Source: Methylomicrobium sp035916875 (GTDB taxonomy: Bacteria > Pseudomonadota > Gammaproteobacteria > Methylococcales > Methylomonadaceae). From it: a stretch of 16,781 nt of DNA. The position numbers and the translations under genes were made by a program. Of this stretch, positions 7,976 through 15,364 are shown piece after piece. The stretch covers positions 1 to 16,781 of the forward strand of contig NZ_JAXUHN010000025.1 of assembly GCF_035916875.1 (NCBI RefSeq), read 5' to 3'. Below the pieces are notes generated by a model. That model had not been told where the DNA came from. It did no database searches and saw nothing but the letters and a program-made list of their open reading frames with translations. Each line of letters begins with the position of its first letter. Position 1 is the first letter of the stretch.

Positions 7976-8173
7976 TGAGCAGGCTCGATCCTATTTGAAG
8001 CCGTTCGGACTTGGCTCATCGAAGCCATGGGGTATTTCGGCGAGTTCAACATGAACAGCAAATAATTGATGCGGTTTTGGGAGGGCTTGAATTTGTTCAA
8101 GGATTCGTCAAGAAAGTCCACAGAGTTTGTAGAGGCGCGAAGGCGCACATCTATTTTTGACAATACCGGTTAT

Positions 8174-8821
8174 TCACGGTTGATAATCGTTTCGAACCGG
8201 CGCTACGGGTCTAATTCCAACCCGTTCGGCCAGGCGCACCACATCGGCTAAAGACCGGGCTTTTAATTTCGTCATCAGATGCGCGCGGTGGACCTTGATT
8301 GTTTTTTCGCAGGTTCCGAGGTCGGCCGCGATTTGTTTGTTGCGCCTGCCGTAAACGACATGTTCGAGAACCTCCAGTTCGCGTGGGGTGAGGGTTGCCA
8401 GCCTCTCCCGGATTTCTGCCAGTTCGGCGCGAGTCTGCCCGCCTAAGCGGTCCTTTTCGATGGCGGCATGGATGGCTTCGATCAAGTCCTGGCCTTGAAC
8501 GGGTTTGGTCAGAAAATCGACGGCGCCTTGTTTCATTGCTCGCACACTCATCGGAATATCGCCGTGGCCGGTCAGAAAAATGACTGGTAATTCATTACCC
8601 CGGGCGGCAAGTTCTTGTTGCAGTTCCAGGCCATTGAGATCCGGCATGGATACATCCAGTACCAGACAGCCGTGTGGAGCGGGTTCGAATTGCTCAAGAA
8701 ATTCCTGCGGCGAAGCGAACGCAGCCACGTTCAGGTCGAAAGAACGCAACAGACGCGACAGGGCTTCCAATACGGCTGAATCGTCGTCGATCATAAATAC
8801 GGTGGGAACGGATTCGCTCAT
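8174..8821 (-). CDS. FixJ/NarL-type response regulator with LuxR-like DNA-binding domain
   Basis: This 215-residue response regulator has an N-terminal receiver domain (about 5-120). It carries the acidic pocket D12-D13, phosphoacceptor Asp56 (VLDVSMPDLNG), Thr84 (FLTGHGD) and Lys106 (TKP). A short linker leads to a LuxR-type helix-turn-helix (about 143-205) with LTPRELEVLEHV, NKQIAADL and KTIKVHRAHLMTKL. The TGHGDIPM stretch and overall layout are those of the FixJ group. Its ATG overlaps the stop of the kinase gene by four bases (ATGA), and GGAGAG lies five bases before it, so the pair is translationally coupled. Phosphorylation by the neighbouring kinase would activate DNA binding. The target genes are unknown. 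Despite lying next to the sterol cluster it is convergent to it, so control of sterol genes is only a possibility. Confidence 0.92.
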   Translation of the reverse strand: MSESVPTVFMIDDDSAVLEALSRLLRSFDLNVAAFASPQEFLEQFEPAPHGCLVLDVSMPDLNGLELQQELAARGNELPVIFLTGHGDIPMSVRAMKQGAVDFLTKPVQGQDLIEAIHAAIEKDRLGGQTRAELAEIRERLATLTPRELEVLEHVVYGRRNKQIAADLGTCEKTIKVHRAHLMTKLKARSLADVVRLAERVGIRPVAPVRNDYQP

Positions 8822-10677
8822 GCGCTCTCTCCATGATGGATCGGCAGCGTAAAATAAAAGCCGGTGCCGCTGGGGTTATTGTTGATGGCCCAGAGTTGAC
8901 CTCTGTGGGCGGTGATCATGTTGCGGCAAATCGTGAGCCCCAGTCCCATGCCATGCGATTTGGTGGTGAAGAACGGTTCAAACACGCTTTCGATATTTTC
9001 AGAGAGAATACCCGGTCCCTGATCGACAACGGACACCTGGGCTTTATCATCGCCGGTCCGTTCGGTGCGGATAAAAATCCTGCGTTTGTTTTCTTGAGTG
9101 CGGGACATAGCTTCGCAGGCATTCATGATCAGGTTAAGCAACACTTGCTGGAGTTGCACGCGATCGCCAATGACTGCATTCAATTTCTGATCGAGATCGG
9201 CATTCACGGTAATATTGTGATTCACCAAATCGCTGTTCACAAGCTTCAAGACATCTTGAACGATTTTGTTTAGATCAATCGGCAGCAGTTGAACATCGCC
9301 CTTCTTCAACATCTGGCGCAAGCGCTGAATGATATCGCCGGCGCGCCTGTCCTCGACGATGATGTCGTTGAGTATATTGCGAACTTCGGCGAGATCGGCC
9401 TTGCCGCGCGCGAGGAAGCGTTGGGCGGCCTGGGCGTTGCTGAGGATGGCCGTCAGCGGCTGATTCAACTCGTGCGCCAGTGAACCGGACAGTTCGCCAA
9501 GGAGTGTCACACGCGAAAGGTGCGTCAGTTCGTTACGTTGCAGTTGCACCTCCAGTTCCGCTTGTTTGCGCCGGGTAATATCCATCGTAACTCCCAGCAT
9601 TCGCAGGGGTTGGCTGCGATCGCCGAATTCGATGCGACCGCGCGAGTTAAACCAGTGTAACCGGCCATCCGGCATCTTAATCCGGTATTCGCTTTCAAAA
9701 TTGCCGCTCCCCGTCATTGACTTTTCTACCGCGAGCCTGACACGTTGGCGATCCTCTTCATATAGGCCGCTCAGAAAGTTATCGAAACTGATTTTCTCCG
9801 ACTCGGCGGTGCCGTACAACGTAGGGGTTATTTCCGTACTCCAAATTTCATCACGCACAATGTCCCACTCCCACAGCCTCAGATCAGCGGCGCTCGCCGC
9901 CAGATGCATGCGTTGCTTGCTGATACGCAATTCTGCTTCGCTCGCCTGCAACTGATCAGCGATCTGCACCGAATGCAACATATCGTAGCTCAGCTCATAG
10001 GACATGGCGACAAGAATAGGCATGAAGGAAAGGCCGACGATATAGGGCGAATTGATTGCTCCTATGTTCACCAGTAGGGAATGGACTAACGCTGTCAGCA
10101 GGAAAAAAATGATACTGCCGCTGAAAACGATGGCGCGGCGGCGTCCGATATCTGTTTCTCTGCGCCACAGGGCGACTGCCGCATCCAGTACAAACGCCGC
10201 GAGAGCCAAGGTGCTGAGCGGGCCGACGACGTACCATGGATTGAGTATGCCTTGAGCGATCGAGACCGTTTCACCGCCTAAAACCGTTACCTGCTTGAGA
10301 CCCGTGATTTCCTTGAAAAACAAGTTCTGCCCGGTGGTCAAGCTCAGGATTAATGCGAGTACGCGCAAACCTGCTCCCGTCCAGGCGAGCCAAGATCGCC
10401 CGGCATCGAAGTAAAAGCGTACGAAGCAAACAATTGCTACCCAAAGAACGAGAATGGGAAGGTGAACCCAGCGCAGAATCGTCGCCATTTGTTCGATCGA
10501 AGTCGTTCGCATGGCCATCAATTCTAGGCCGGTGATAATGGCGACAGCGACGGCAGCGACCGCGAAGGATAAATTCGCCCATGTTTGTATGCCCTTGGCC
10601 CAGATAAAAAGGGGCAGCAGCGCGAAGGTCAGGGATGCCGACGCCAGCATCGACCAGAGTACAGTAATCCAGCTCAT
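8818..10677 (-). CDS. Membrane PAS-domain sensor histidine kinase, FixL-like core
   Basis: This 619-residue sensor kinase begins with about seven hydrophobic segments (residues 1-230), without a large periplasmic domain, so it probably senses within or at the membrane. A PAS domain of the PAS-3 type follows (about 250-370), with LRLWEWDI at its start and the PAC-like end GVTMDITRRKQAE. The dimerisation domain has the phospho-acceptor His402 in AHELNQPL, the H-box version seen in FixL/DctB relatives. The ATP-binding domain shows the N box (NLIMNACEA), DQGPGI and FEPFFTTKSHGMGLGL. I see no FixL-style heme pocket that I could support, so oxygen sensing should not be assumed. The gene is first in a two-gene operon with the response regulator. 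The start at 10677 is upstream of the first TM; the ribosome site is weak. Ligand and physiological role are unknown. Confidence 0.9.
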   Translation of the reverse strand: MSWITVLWSMLASASLTFALLPLFIWAKGIQTWANLSFAVAAVAVAIITGLELMAMRTTSIEQMATILRWVHLPILVLWVAIVCFVRFYFDAGRSWLAWTGAGLRVLALILSLTTGQNLFFKEITGLKQVTVLGGETVSIAQGILNPWYVVGPLSTLALAAFVLDAAVALWRRETDIGRRRAIVFSGSIIFFLLTALVHSLLVNIGAINSPYIVGLSFMPILVAMSYELSYDMLHSVQIADQLQASEAELRISKQRMHLAASAADLRLWEWDIVRDEIWSTEITPTLYGTAESEKISFDNFLSGLYEEDRQRVRLAVEKSMTGSGNFESEYRIKMPDGRLHWFNSRGRIEFGDRSQPLRMLGVTMDITRRKQAELEVQLQRNELTHLSRVTLLGELSGSLAHELNQPLTAILSNAQAAQRFLARGKADLAEVRNILNDIIVEDRRAGDIIQRLRQMLKKGDVQLLPIDLNKIVQDVLKLVNSDLVNHNITVNADLDQKLNAVIGDRVQLQQVLLNLIMNACEAMSRTQENKRRIFIRTERTGDDKAQVSVVDQGPGILSENIESVFEPFFTTKSHGMGLGLTICRNMITAHRGQLWAINNNPSGTGFYFTLPIHHGESA

Positions 10678-11293
10678 CGAAAGGCCGCCGAACGTGTTGA
10701 ATCACAGTACATTTTGCCGGCCGGATGCTTAAACGAGGGAATAAGGAATGGAAGTGCCATTCTGATTATCCAATAAATCAATGAGCAGATTTTTTGCAGG
10801 GAGGCATCATGCTGAAACGTCGATTCTAAAAACAATATGTTCGGTAGAAATTTTGTGTTTCGATTCAAGCAAACTTACCCTAAAGTCCAATAGCCGTGAA
10901 TTGCAAGCGCAAGTAATATACCATGAAAAAGTTGCGTTATTAACTGTCGAAAACCATTAAGGTCGGAGTTAGCCGAATTGCATCATCGATTTCTTGGGCA
11001 TGGGAGCCAAAGTTTTATTTGGGTCATGCGGTTGTTGGCTCCGAATCTATTAAAGTTTGGACTTTGGGATTGCCGTAATCCGGTCTACAGGGACATTTGA
11101 GCTTGCTTCCCTTGGTACTGGAATCGGCCCGTTCCTGTTTGCTCTAACGCCTATCCATGCAGTCGCCCCGCTATGGCGGCATTTGTTCCATCGGTATGGT
11201 TAAAGGGGAGGCAGGCCAGCGGTAGCGTCATCAATGGACGATGTTTAAGATGTTTAATAAGTGTTTTTCTTTCATGGCAATGAGGATAAGAAA
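10678..11293. other. 616-base non-coding region between divergent genes
   Basis: This stretch separates the - strand kinase from the + strand secreted-protein gene, so it should hold promoters for both. I cannot name a confident -35/-10 pair. It contains an 8-bp inverted repeat (11003-11010 and 11035-11042) and several weaker hairpins just after it, such as GGATT/AATCC around 11070. An ATG-less open stretch of about 59 codons (roughly 10925-11100, + strand) has no recognised product. It might be a decayed gene, but nothing proves it. Confidence 0.4.
11003..11042. repeat. Perfect 8-bp inverted repeat with 24-base spacer
   Basis: GGAGCCAA (11003-11010) is matched exactly by TTGGCTCC (11035-11042). 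No T-run follows. It could be an operator or an RNA stem in the leader of the secreted-protein/sulfatase operon, or be chance; no transposase is nearby to make it an IS end. Confidence 0.35.
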
Positions 11294-11584
11294 ATGTTAA
11301 AAAAATCGATTTCAGTAATCGCATGTTTGGTTTTTTCATCGATCGTATCCGCGGAATGCGTGAAGACTGTAAGGGGGAAGACCGTTTGTGATAGTGGACA
11401 GGCTGCTGGCGGATATAATCCAAAGACCGGCAGTGCCTGGAAGTCCCAGACGAATCAGAGTGGAGTGACTACCACCGAAACCAGCCGGGGAGGTCAAGCC
11501 AAAACCAAAAACGGTGTGGGAGCCGTACAGACGCCGGGTGGAAAAACATGCGTCAAAACCCGTAATAACAAAGGGTGCAATTAA
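11294..11584 (+). CDS. Small secreted four-cysteine protein
   Basis: This 96-residue precursor has a clear signal peptide (MLKKSISVIACLVFSSIVSA, cleavage likely before Glu21), so it is exported. The mature ~76 residues are polar and rich in Gly, Thr, Lys and Asn, with few hydrophobics. They carry four Cys in two similar patches, CVKTVRGKTVC near the start and CVKTRNNKGC at the end, which could form two disulfides. The centre (YNPKTGSAWKSQ, GGQAKTKNG) resembles a family of short exported proteins of unknown function that I recall from other proteobacteria. ATG 11294 is chosen because TGAGGA lies seven bases upstream and the signal peptide begins there; a GTG 33 bases earlier would spoil the signal peptide. 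The sulfatase gene follows after 36 bases, so co-expression is likely. Function unknown. Confidence 0.75.
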   Translation: MLKKSISVIACLVFSSIVSAECVKTVRGKTVCDSGQAAGGYNPKTGSAWKSQTNQSGVTTTETSRGGQAKTKNGVGAVQTPGGKTCVKTRNNKGCN

Positions 11585-11606
11585 GTATTAGACGATTTAT
11601 CCGGAT

Positions 11607-11614
11607 AAAAGGGG
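11607..11614 (+). promoter_or_regulatory. Ribosome binding site deciding the sulfatase start
   Basis: AAAAGGGG ends directly against ATG 11615 but six bases before ATG 11621, so the second ATG is the better start; the difference is two residues. Confidence 0.6.
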
Positions 11615-11620
11615 ATGCAT

Positions 11621-14050
11621 ATGCGGCGAAAAAATTTACTTTCCTTACTCATTTTCATCCTGGGCTTAGTTGTAACTGGCTTATGCATCGCTCAGGCCCC
11701 CCCTGTATTGGATCGCACGGTGCTGCCGATTCCGGAACCCAACTATCCCCACAGCACCGTGTTCGATGTCCGTAACGCGGAGGCACCGCCGCGCTTTCAG
11801 ATCAAAGCCCCCGAAGGCGCTCCCAATGTACTGATCGTATTGATCGACGACATGGGTTTCGGTATGTCCAGCGCCTTCGGCGGGCCGGTGCAAATGCCGA
11901 CCGTCGAAAAGCTGGCGAACCAGGGACTTCGCTACAACCAGTTCCATACTACCGCCCTGTGCTCGCCAACGCGCACGGCGCTGCTGAGTGGCCGCAATCA
12001 CCACATGAACAACATGGGGTCCATCACGGAGATGGCCACCGCCTTTCCGGGCGCCACCGGCCAGCGTCCGAACAATGTCGCGCCGCTTGCAGAGATGCTG
12101 CGTCTGAACGGTTACAGCACGGGCTTCTTCGGTAAAAACCACGAAACCGCCGCCTGGGAAGTCAGTCCTTCCGGCCCTACCGATCGTTGGCCGACGCGCT
12201 CGGGCTTCGATAAATTCTACGGTTTCATCGGCGGCGAGACCAACCAGTGGGCGCCGATGCTTTATGAAGGGCTGAATCAGATCGAAACGCCGAAGGACCC
12301 GAACTACCACTTCATGGCGGATATGACCGATCAGGCCATCAACTGGATGCGTTACCAAAAAGCGCTTACCCCGGATAAGCCATTCTTCATGTATTTTGCG
12401 CCGGGAGCCACTCACGCACCGCACCATGTGCCGAAGGAGTGGATCGCCAAGTACAAAGGCAAGTTCGATCAGGGTTGGGACAAGTTCCGTGAAGAGACGC
12501 TGGCTCGCCAGATCAAATTGGGCGTGGTGCCTGCCGGCACCCAACTGGCGCCGAAGCCGGAGGCCATCAAGGACTGGGATAAGCTGTCGGCGGACGAAAA
12601 AAAGCTTTTCACTCGCCAGATGGAAATCTTTGCCGGATTCAGCGAGTACGCCGACACTGAAATCGGCCGATTGATTCAGTCCATCGACGACATGAGCCAA
12701 CTTGAAAACACTCTGATCTTCTATATAGTAGGCGACAACGGCACCAGCGCCGAAGGCGGCATGAACGGGATGTTCAACGAGTATACCTATTTCAACGATG
12801 TACAGGAATCTGTCAAAGATATCCTGAAGCGTTACGACCAGCTTGGCGGCCCGATGTCGTATCCGCACATGGCCGCCGGTTGGGCGGTCGCAGGCGATAC
12901 GCCGTTTACCTGGACGAAGCAGGTTGCTTCCAATTTCGGCGGCACCCGCAACGGCATGGTCATTCACTGGCCGAAACGTATCAAAGCCAAAGGCGAAGTG
13001 CGTCCACAGTTCCATCATGTGATCGATATTGCGCCGACGGTATTGGAAGCTGCGGGATTGCCGGAACCTAAAAGTGTCAACGGCACCTCCCAGGAGCCGA
13101 TCGAAGGCGTGAGCATGGTGTATAGTTTCGAGGATCCAAATGCCGCCAGTAGGCACACCACGCAGTACTTTGAAATTTTCGGCAACCGCGCCATCTATCA
13201 CGATGGCTGGTTCGCGGGAACTATCCATAGGGCACCTTGGGAAATGAAACCTCGCGCGGCTCTGCTCGACGACAAATGGGAGCTTTACGATACGCGCACC
13301 GACTTCAGCCTGGCGAACGACCTGGCGGCGCAGAATCCGGCAAAGCTTAAGGAACTGCAGGACATTTTCGTCCAGGAAGCGATCAAGAACCGGGTGTTGC
13401 CGATCGACGATCGCGGCCTTGAACGCGCCGTCGCCAAGATGGTGGGTCGTCCGGATTTAATGGCTGGTCGCACTGCGCTCACCGTCTATCCGGGAATGAC
13501 GGGCATGTCGGAGAGCGTTTTTATAAACGTTAAGAATAGTTCGCATTCGATTACGGCCGAGGTGGAGATTCCCAAGCAGGGCGCCAAAGGCGTAATTCTG
13601 GCGCAGGGCGGACGCTTCGGCGGCTGGACGCTTTATCTCGATAAGGCCGGCAAGCCGGTCTATACCTATAACGTCCTGGGTCTGAAGCGTTATTCCGTTT
13701 CGTCTCCAACCAGTTTAAAGGCCGGCAAGTCGACAGTCGCCTTCGAATTCGCCTATGACGGCGGAGGATTAGGTAAAGGCGGTATGGGCACGATCTTGGT
13801 CGACGGCAAACAAGTCGCTCAAGGGCGGATTGAGCAAACCCAGGGGATGTTTTTCTCCGCTGACGAGGGTGCTGATGTCGGTGTAGACGAGTCTACCCCG
13901 GTGACTGAAGCCTATAAGGAGGGAGATAACCGCTTCACCGGCAAGGTCGACAAGGTGACCGTCGCATTAAAAGAAATGCCGCCGTCTGTCGCAGCTGCCG
14001 GAGACAAAGCCCAGCGCGAAAGCGCCGCGAAAAAGGCGCTGTCCGACTAG
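11621..14050 (+). CDS. Exported type I sulfatase (arylsulfatase family)
   Basis: This 809-residue enzyme hydrolyses sulfate esters, probably in the periplasm. It has an N-terminal signal peptide (basic MRRKN, hydrophobic LLSLLIFILGLVVTGL, cleavage near CIAQA). The sulfatase domain (about 65-450) carries the metal-binding pair D76-D77 (IDDMG) and the CSPTR motif, in which Cys114 must be turned into formylglycine. It also has active-site Lys172 (FGKN), His265 (THAPHH) and D372-N373 (GDNG). A long C-terminal part ending around residue 790 is beta-rich, as in large bacterial arylsulfatases. Because AAAAGGGG ends six bases before ATG 11621, I prefer it to ATG 11615, which abuts that site. No formylglycine-generating enzyme is in the window, so one must be encoded elsewhere. 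The gene is GC-rich. Substrate is unknown; sulfur scavenging is an inference. The small secreted protein precedes it. Confidence 0.93.
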   Translation: MRRKNLLSLLIFILGLVVTGLCIAQAPPVLDRTVLPIPEPNYPHSTVFDVRNAEAPPRFQIKAPEGAPNVLIVLIDDMGFGMSSAFGGPVQMPTVEKLANQGLRYNQFHTTALCSPTRTALLSGRNHHMNNMGSITEMATAFPGATGQRPNNVAPLAEMLRLNGYSTGFFGKNHETAAWEVSPSGPTDRWPTRSGFDKFYGFIGGETNQWAPMLYEGLNQIETPKDPNYHFMADMTDQAINWMRYQKALTPDKPFFMYFAPGATHAPHHVPKEWIAKYKGKFDQGWDKFREETLARQIKLGVVPAGTQLAPKPEAIKDWDKLSADEKKLFTRQMEIFAGFSEYADTEIGRLIQSIDDMSQLENTLIFYIVGDNGTSAEGGMNGMFNEYTYFNDVQESVKDILKRYDQLGGPMSYPHMAAGWAVAGDTPFTWTKQVASNFGGTRNGMVIHWPKRIKAKGEVRPQFHHVIDIAPTVLEAAGLPEPKSVNGTSQEPIEGVSMVYSFEDPNAASRHTTQYFEIFGNRAIYHDGWFAGTIHRAPWEMKPRAALLDDKWELYDTRTDFSLANDLAAQNPAKLKELQDIFVQEAIKNRVLPIDDRGLERAVAKMVGRPDLMAGRTALTVYPGMTGMSESVFINVKNSSHSITAEVEIPKQGAKGVILAQGGRFGGWTLYLDKAGKPVYTYNVLGLKRYSVSSPTSLKAGKSTVAFEFAYDGGGLGKGGMGTILVDGKQVAQGRIEQTQGMFFSADEGADVGVDESTPVTEAYKEGDNRFTGKVDKVTVALKEMPPSVAAAGDKAQRESAAKKALSD

Positions 14051-14126
14051 GACAGGGATACACAGAACCATCGTGCGGGGGGATGGATAAAGTTATACGC
14101 ACTAAAGCACGAGTTTCAGGGGAGAC

Positions 14127-14168
14127 ATAGCGATGGCAAAACCGTCGAACGGGTCATCGCTATCTTTT
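14127..14168 (+). terminator. Hairpin after the sulfatase gene, possible terminator
   Basis: ATAGCGATG (14127-14135) pairs perfectly with CATCGCTAT (14155-14163), and an inner CCGT/ACGG stem fits in the loop. CTTTT follows directly. This suits a weak intrinsic terminator about 75 bases after the sulfatase stop. The 5' arm also contains the start codon of a possible small ORF, so a role in translation control is an alternative. Confidence 0.5.
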
Positions 14169-14264
14169 CGGTTGGTGTATCGTCATTTTTGTGATGAGAA
14201 AAGGTCATTATGCTTGAACGGAAGACATCAAATCTTCTTACAAGGGGAAAGGCTGATTTTTTAA
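14133..14264 (+). CDS. Possible 43-residue small ORF (unconfirmed)
   Basis: ATG 14133 is preceded at eight bases by AGGGGAG (14118-14124), the best Shine-Dalgarno in the right half of the window. The frame runs 43 codons to TAA 14262-14264. The product starts MAKPSNGSS, is basic with two Cys, and has no signal peptide, TM or family I recognise. Its start codon lies inside the arm of the hairpin described at 14127-14168. It may be a real small protein, a leader peptide for the DUF4105 gene that starts 28 bases later, or chance. Confidence 0.3.
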   Translation: MAKPSNGSSLSFRLVYRHFCDEKRSLCLNGRHQIFLQGERLIF

Positions 14265-14292
14265 TGAAGCGTCATCACTCTGCAAAGATTTA

Positions 14293-15330
14293 ATGCAGTT
14301 TCTAACTCAATCGGCATTGCGCACTACGGGCGGTATGGGAAAATTTACCAAGATGTTATTCATGGCATTAACCCTGATAGGAACGACCCTATGGGGAACG
14401 TTTGCCGTTTATTTTGGCGATTCCCACAACAGCATCATGCAGACTTGTGTGGCCATTGTATTTGGCTTGTGCGGCCTGGCAACGTTGATCGGTTTGGTTT
14501 TTCCGCGTTGGCGCAAGCGGTGTTTGACCGGTTATGCGATTCTGTTTGCAGCAATTCTGACGTGGTGGTTTTTGATTAGCCCGTCAAATGATCGGCAATG
14601 GCAAACCGATGTCGCCAAACTGGCCTATGCCACGTTCGATGGCGAAAAGGTCACGGTACACAATATCCGCAATTTTGATTATCGGAGCGAGTTTGATTAC
14701 CAGCCGGCTTATTACACCAAAACCTATGACTTGAACAAACTGGAAGGGGTGGATCTGATCGCGGTTTACTGGATGGGCCCCGCCATTGCGCATACGATTC
14801 TCAGTTTCAATTTCGGCGGTAATGAACATCTGGCTATCTCGATCGAAGCACGCAAAGAGCTGAGTGAAGGCTATTCGACGATCAAAGGTTTTTTCCGCCA
14901 GTTTGAACTGATTTACATCGTGGCGGATGAACGCGATGTGATTCGCCTGCGCACCAACTACCGTAAGGAGCCTCCTGAAGAAGTTTATCTTTACCGGCTA
15001 CAAGGCCCGCTCGAAAACGCCCGGCGTCTCTTCATGGAGTATATGAAAAGGATTAATGAATTGAATGCAACGCCGGCGTTTTACAATACCTTGCTGGATA
15101 ATTGCACCACGGCTATCTGGCTTAATACCCGGATCAATCCCACACATCTGCCGTTTTCCTGGAAAATTCTCTTAAGCGGTTACGTGCCGGAATACCTGTA
15201 CGAGTCCGGTCGGCTTGATAAGCAAGTTCCTTTTTCCGAATTACAGAAACAAGCCCATATCAATGATCGAGCTCATGCCGCCGATCTGTCAGCTGATTTT
15301 TCAGCGCGCATTCGTGCGCCTCTTAAATAA
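14293..15330 (+). CDS. DUF4105 (Lnb N-terminal periplasmic domain) membrane protein
   Basis: This 345-residue protein has three N-terminal membrane segments (about 20-41, 48-70 and 77-96) followed by a domain of about 240 residues, probably periplasmic. That domain matches the DUF4105/Lnb pattern: FNFGGNEHLAISIEARKE with His179 and DNCTTAIW with Cys271, a likely His/Cys thiol pair. In Bacteroides the DUF4105 protein Lnb is a lipoprotein N-acyltransferase; whether this shorter three-TM form does the same is unknown. The start at 14293 has no good ribosome site; Met15 (14335) and Met21 are alternatives that keep all TM segments. A lipoprotein gene starts 34 bases after its stop, so the two are probably one operon. 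Alternative role: a thiol hydrolase of lipids or peptides. Family call good, function unsure. Confidence 0.75.
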   Translation: MQFLTQSALRTTGGMGKFTKMLFMALTLIGTTLWGTFAVYFGDSHNSIMQTCVAIVFGLCGLATLIGLVFPRWRKRCLTGYAILFAAILTWWFLISPSNDRQWQTDVAKLAYATFDGEKVTVHNIRNFDYRSEFDYQPAYYTKTYDLNKLEGVDLIAVYWMGPAIAHTILSFNFGGNEHLAISIEARKELSEGYSTIKGFFRQFELIYIVADERDVIRLRTNYRKEPPEEVYLYRLQGPLENARRLFMEYMKRINELNATPAFYNTLLDNCTTAIWLNTRINPTHLPFSWKILLSGYVPEYLYESGRLDKQVPFSELQKQAHINDRAHAADLSADFSARIRAPLK

Positions 15331-15364
15331 TTGACTTTTATAAAATACCGGGGATAACCGTACC

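Noticed and set aside
8818..10677. Calling the kinase FixL (heme oxygen sensor)
   Set aside because: The core H box is FixL-like, but the PAS region lacks features I could defend as a heme pocket.
10925..11100. ATG-less open stretch of about 59 codons in the divergent intergenic region
   Set aside because: No start codon, ribosome site or recognised family; such a length is easily reached by chance.
11681..13228. Long open frame (515 codons) on the - strand opposite the sulfatase
   Set aside because: It is antisense to a GC-rich gene with clear sulfatase motifs; its translation is rich in His, Arg and Val without domain logic, as expected for a shadow frame.
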